DNA from: Sinonovacula constricta
Lineage: Eukaryota; Mollusca; Bivalvia; Cardiida; Solecurtidae
DNA: 64,000 bases
NCBI GenBank assembly: GCA_007844125.1
Contig: CM017559.1
Span: 69,704,546 to 69,768,545 of the forward strand
Direction of reading: 5' to 3'
Within the stretch, counting starts at the first letter, position 1. Each line of letters opens with the position of its first letter. The notes under the pieces were generated by a model that searched no databases, had not been told where the DNA came from, and saw nothing but the letters and a program-made list of their open reading frames with translations. This document shows, one piece after another, positions 61,316-64,000 of the stretch. The translations under genes and the position numbers were made by a program.

Positions 61316-62815
61316 GGACATTTATACACGATAGTTATCAAATAAAATGAAATGTATGTAATAATTTCACATAGTTTTACGAACAGTGACATGCGCAGTG
61401 CGCGCGCAGATCTAAACGTCACCTTTTATAACTTGAAATAAAATGTGTTGCCCCATATAAGGGTTAATATATTACATCAGTCAAGCCCACTTAACAACAT
61501 AACAATAATTCAGGCATTAGTTCATACAATCTCTTCTATATGATGTTTTAATGATTGGTTTGAAGTATTTCATAAATCATGATTTTTTTTTTTGAATATA
61601 TAATGAGGAAAATATATTTCATTCTAATTTATTTAAGTATGATAAGATTCTCATTCTTTATCAAATGTGACGAATGACACGAAGGCAATAACTACTCATT
61701 TCAAATAAGTATTATTTGTATATAAATTCGAATTCAGCTTCGATCGTTAGAGCATATAATCGTAGCATGCAATTTATTGTTGTTCCAAGATCTTTGGGGT
61801 GTTATTTTTCGAAACTATTTTTCGGTTGAGATTTTATATTTTTGGTTTTTAAATGTAAAAGTTCATTCCGTTAATGTCAATTATACTGTTTAAACAATCT
61901 CCTGTTTTCAAAGTAACATTCTGCCCTAGATGTACAGACTTTGTAGAGTTAAAATACCACAACTTAGTTCTGGAACCAGTCTTCTTATCTTATGCTGCAT
62001 TTTTTTTAAAAAATGCGTCAGCCGTCTTGTGTTCGACAGACCGTGATCAGACGACAGTACGTGATCTACACTGTTTGACCAGGCCTGATCAATCCTGATG
62101 CTGTTGGATTGTTCGACATCGGACATTCACGACGGACGACCGCCGTTATTGGTCAACATTATTTAAAACGAGTACAGTTTGTTCTGCCGTTGGTACGGTA
62201 TATCCAACAACCGATAAATGTTCGGCTGATTGTTCGGTCGTTTTTCAAAACGAACCAATTTCCGGTTTTCATTTCGATGTCCTGTTGGTTGTTTATCAGT
62301 TAATTGCATCTGGGCTGCTATATTGACAAGTGTCATCACTCATTGAATGGCAGGCAGGCATGGTCCAGTGTTTGTGATTTGTTTAGGACATCTGCTTCAA
62401 TATTTCAAGGTGGTTTATTGTTTTCTAATGTCGTTTTGTCTATTGGCGCTTTGAACGTTGTTAGTTTGGTTAAACACTTTATTTACAAGATATTTAAACG
62501 AAAAAGGAAAGATTTGGCTAATAAATTTCTAAAACCAGAGGTTAGTATTAAAATTTCTGGCGATAAACGCTCTATTTAAATACGAACGCTTACATGTTGC
62601 TTTCCCGTTATTATATGTATATAATTTCCTGCCGCATTCAGGGGCAGATCCAGAAAATTTTGGTGGCGGTGGTTATATATTATATATATAATTATATATT
62701 AAGTGTAATACACAGAGTAAGGGCCCTCGACCTAAGCAGTCAACAACAGACAAAATGTATTTTTAAAATTTAGTATTGTTAAGCTTGCATGTATGTGTTT
62801 TCACAACTCTTTTAC
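61316..62815. other. AT-rich spacer with weak open frames
   Basis: A plus-strand frame stays open at 62,109-62,300 and again, after a TAA, at 62,304-62,579. It has no recognised domain, and could be a decayed coding remnant or chance. An AT dinucleotide stretch lies at 62,675-62,700. Confidence 0.35.
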
Positions 62816-63188
62816 CTGGTTGGTGGGGGTAGGGGTGGTGTACCCCATCACCTCTGTATTCATCCCTGTATTATTGTAATAAGCAGTATAAATGGCATTA
62901 AAAGGTATCGGGTTCGCTATCTTTGAAGTAACAACATAGTCAATCCATGTTTTCCTATTCGACTGTGTTTTTGCTGTATTAGTGGTTGCACCATCAATAA
63001 TGGAACATAATGTTGAGCATGGGTTGATTTGTTTATTAATTGAAACTAGTATTTTGCAAATTGACACCCAAAGTTCTTCTATCAAGAAAGCGCAGAGATG
63101 TGAGACATCCAGGGCACCACAGAGAGCTTGGTCGTAGAAGAAAATGTAACAATAAACAGGGTTGGTCGGTCTCTTATAATGGTGACAC
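62816..63188 (-). pseudogene. Possible exon or transposon-derived coding fragment, function unknown
   Basis: A 124-codon minus-strand segment is open and bounded by splice-like sites: TTTGTTCTTTAAAG before it and ACCAG|GTAAAAG after it. It reads CHHYKRPTNPVYCYIFFYDQ at the start and YTTPTPTNQ at the end, with several cysteines and a hydrophobic stretch. A second frame (GVTIIRDRPTLFIVTF) is also open for about 35 codons at the 5' end. No family is recognised, and with this much DNA one such open stretch could arise by chance. Confidence 0.22.
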
Positions 63189-64000
63189 CTTTAAAGAACA
63201 AACGTAAAGAGGTTTAATTAAGGTAACAACATAATAATGCCACAAAAAAAAAAAAAAAACGAAACTGGCGGATCTGCTTCAGGGATTTGATTACTTCCTT
63301 GTTGTCTGCTACATCTTTTTGCAACTGTAAGGTGCATTGTTAACCTGTGCATGCTGGGTTTCTTTTGTGAAACAAGACCTCGCCAAAAGCTCGAATTTCA
63401 TATTATTGCCTGCTGTTGTTGTTTTTTTTTTTTTTGTTTTTCATAATGCAATAATACTGTTCACCGAGACATACTGGGAACTTTTCCTTGAAAAAATCTC
63501 CGAACATCATACGTCGAATTCGTTAGCGATGAAAGTAGGCAAATATGTTAACTGGTTCATTTCAGTTTTAGCTGTTAATGCCAATAAAATACTCATATAT
63601 TTCAATACATTCCGCTAACATCGCATTTTAAATTGTACCTTATTTAGAAAATCGTTTTTACTGAATACGGTGTTGTACGGGTTTAAAATGCTGGTAATTG
63701 ATATTTTTGGTTTTGTCTCAAATAAAAACACAGTCATAAACTTAGCGCGATGAATTAGTGCGCAAATAAATGTATCGGTAAACTGAAATATACACATTAT
63801 AACAAAGAACTTAAATGCGTTGCAATAACTTCTATTAAGGACCTAACGTTTGCACGTTTTCGTCTCAACAGCTTGGAAATCAATAACAAATTTTATTGGT
63901 TATTAACCAAGACATGCCTTATTCACAATTTATTAAACATTTATGTTGATCATGTTTTACAAGTTTTGTTTATCTAATTTCACTGCAATAGAAAAGCGAG
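63189..64000. other. AT-rich end of window
   Basis: Contains a poly-A/poly-T tract at 63,243-63,260 and 63,421-63,436 and a 93-codon plus-strand frame (63,337-63,618) with no recognised motif. No feature is supported. Confidence 0.4.

Overview
The window looks like AT-rich nuclear DNA of a marine or freshwater mollusc, most likely a bivalve. The grounds are a spliced animal-type gene with GT-AG introns, tRNA-headed SINE-like elements, dispersed repeat families of a kind common in bivalve assemblies, and very heavy minisatellite content. Species cannot be fixed from the sequence. There is no bacterial operon, CRISPR array, rRNA or convincing functional tRNA.

Layout. The first 50 kb (1-50,000) holds no gene I can support. 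It is a chain of unrelated tandem arrays separated by AT-rich DNA: 43 bp units at 602-4392, 31 bp at 6090-6515, about 43 bp at 15,776-20,985, 35 bp at 26,646-28,118, a G-poor 17 bp family at 30,905-32,735, CTGT at 34,128-34,303, GAA at 34,608-34,762, 30 bp at 35,740-38,935, 55 bp at 39,838-40,432, 45 bp at 41,985-47,600 and 37 bp at 48,280-49,580. Between them lie copies of a dispersed element (4985-5400, 11,960-12,620, 13,150-13,275 and an inverted copy at 25,205-25,835), a clean 178 bp tandem duplication (9883-10,234) and SINE-like sequences (29,690-30,168).

The one well-supported gene is on the minus strand at 51,031-59,165. It is a seven-exon arrestin-domain-containing (alpha-arrestin/ARRDC-like) gene. 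All exon joins keep frame, every intron is GT-AG, and the product is 371 residues with an arrestin N domain, an arrestin C domain and a 71-residue tail lacking PPxY. A polyadenylation signal lies 64 bases past the stop.

The gene is embedded in repeats. A 46 bp array starts about 60 bases upstream of its start codon (59,225-60,480), followed by a 40 bp array (60,695-61,315). Intron 1 carries tandem units that look like copies of the exon 2 acceptor junction, and intron 6 carries three evenly spaced TNCAG sites just before exon 7. Introns 3 and 4 hold a diverged repeat cluster, poly-G runs and a GC-richer block. The last 2.7 kb is mostly unassigned, with one open, splice-bounded segment on the minus strand (62,816-63,188) that may be an exon or a transposon remnant.

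In total roughly 40 percent of the window is tandem repeat, from at least fourteen unrelated unit families.
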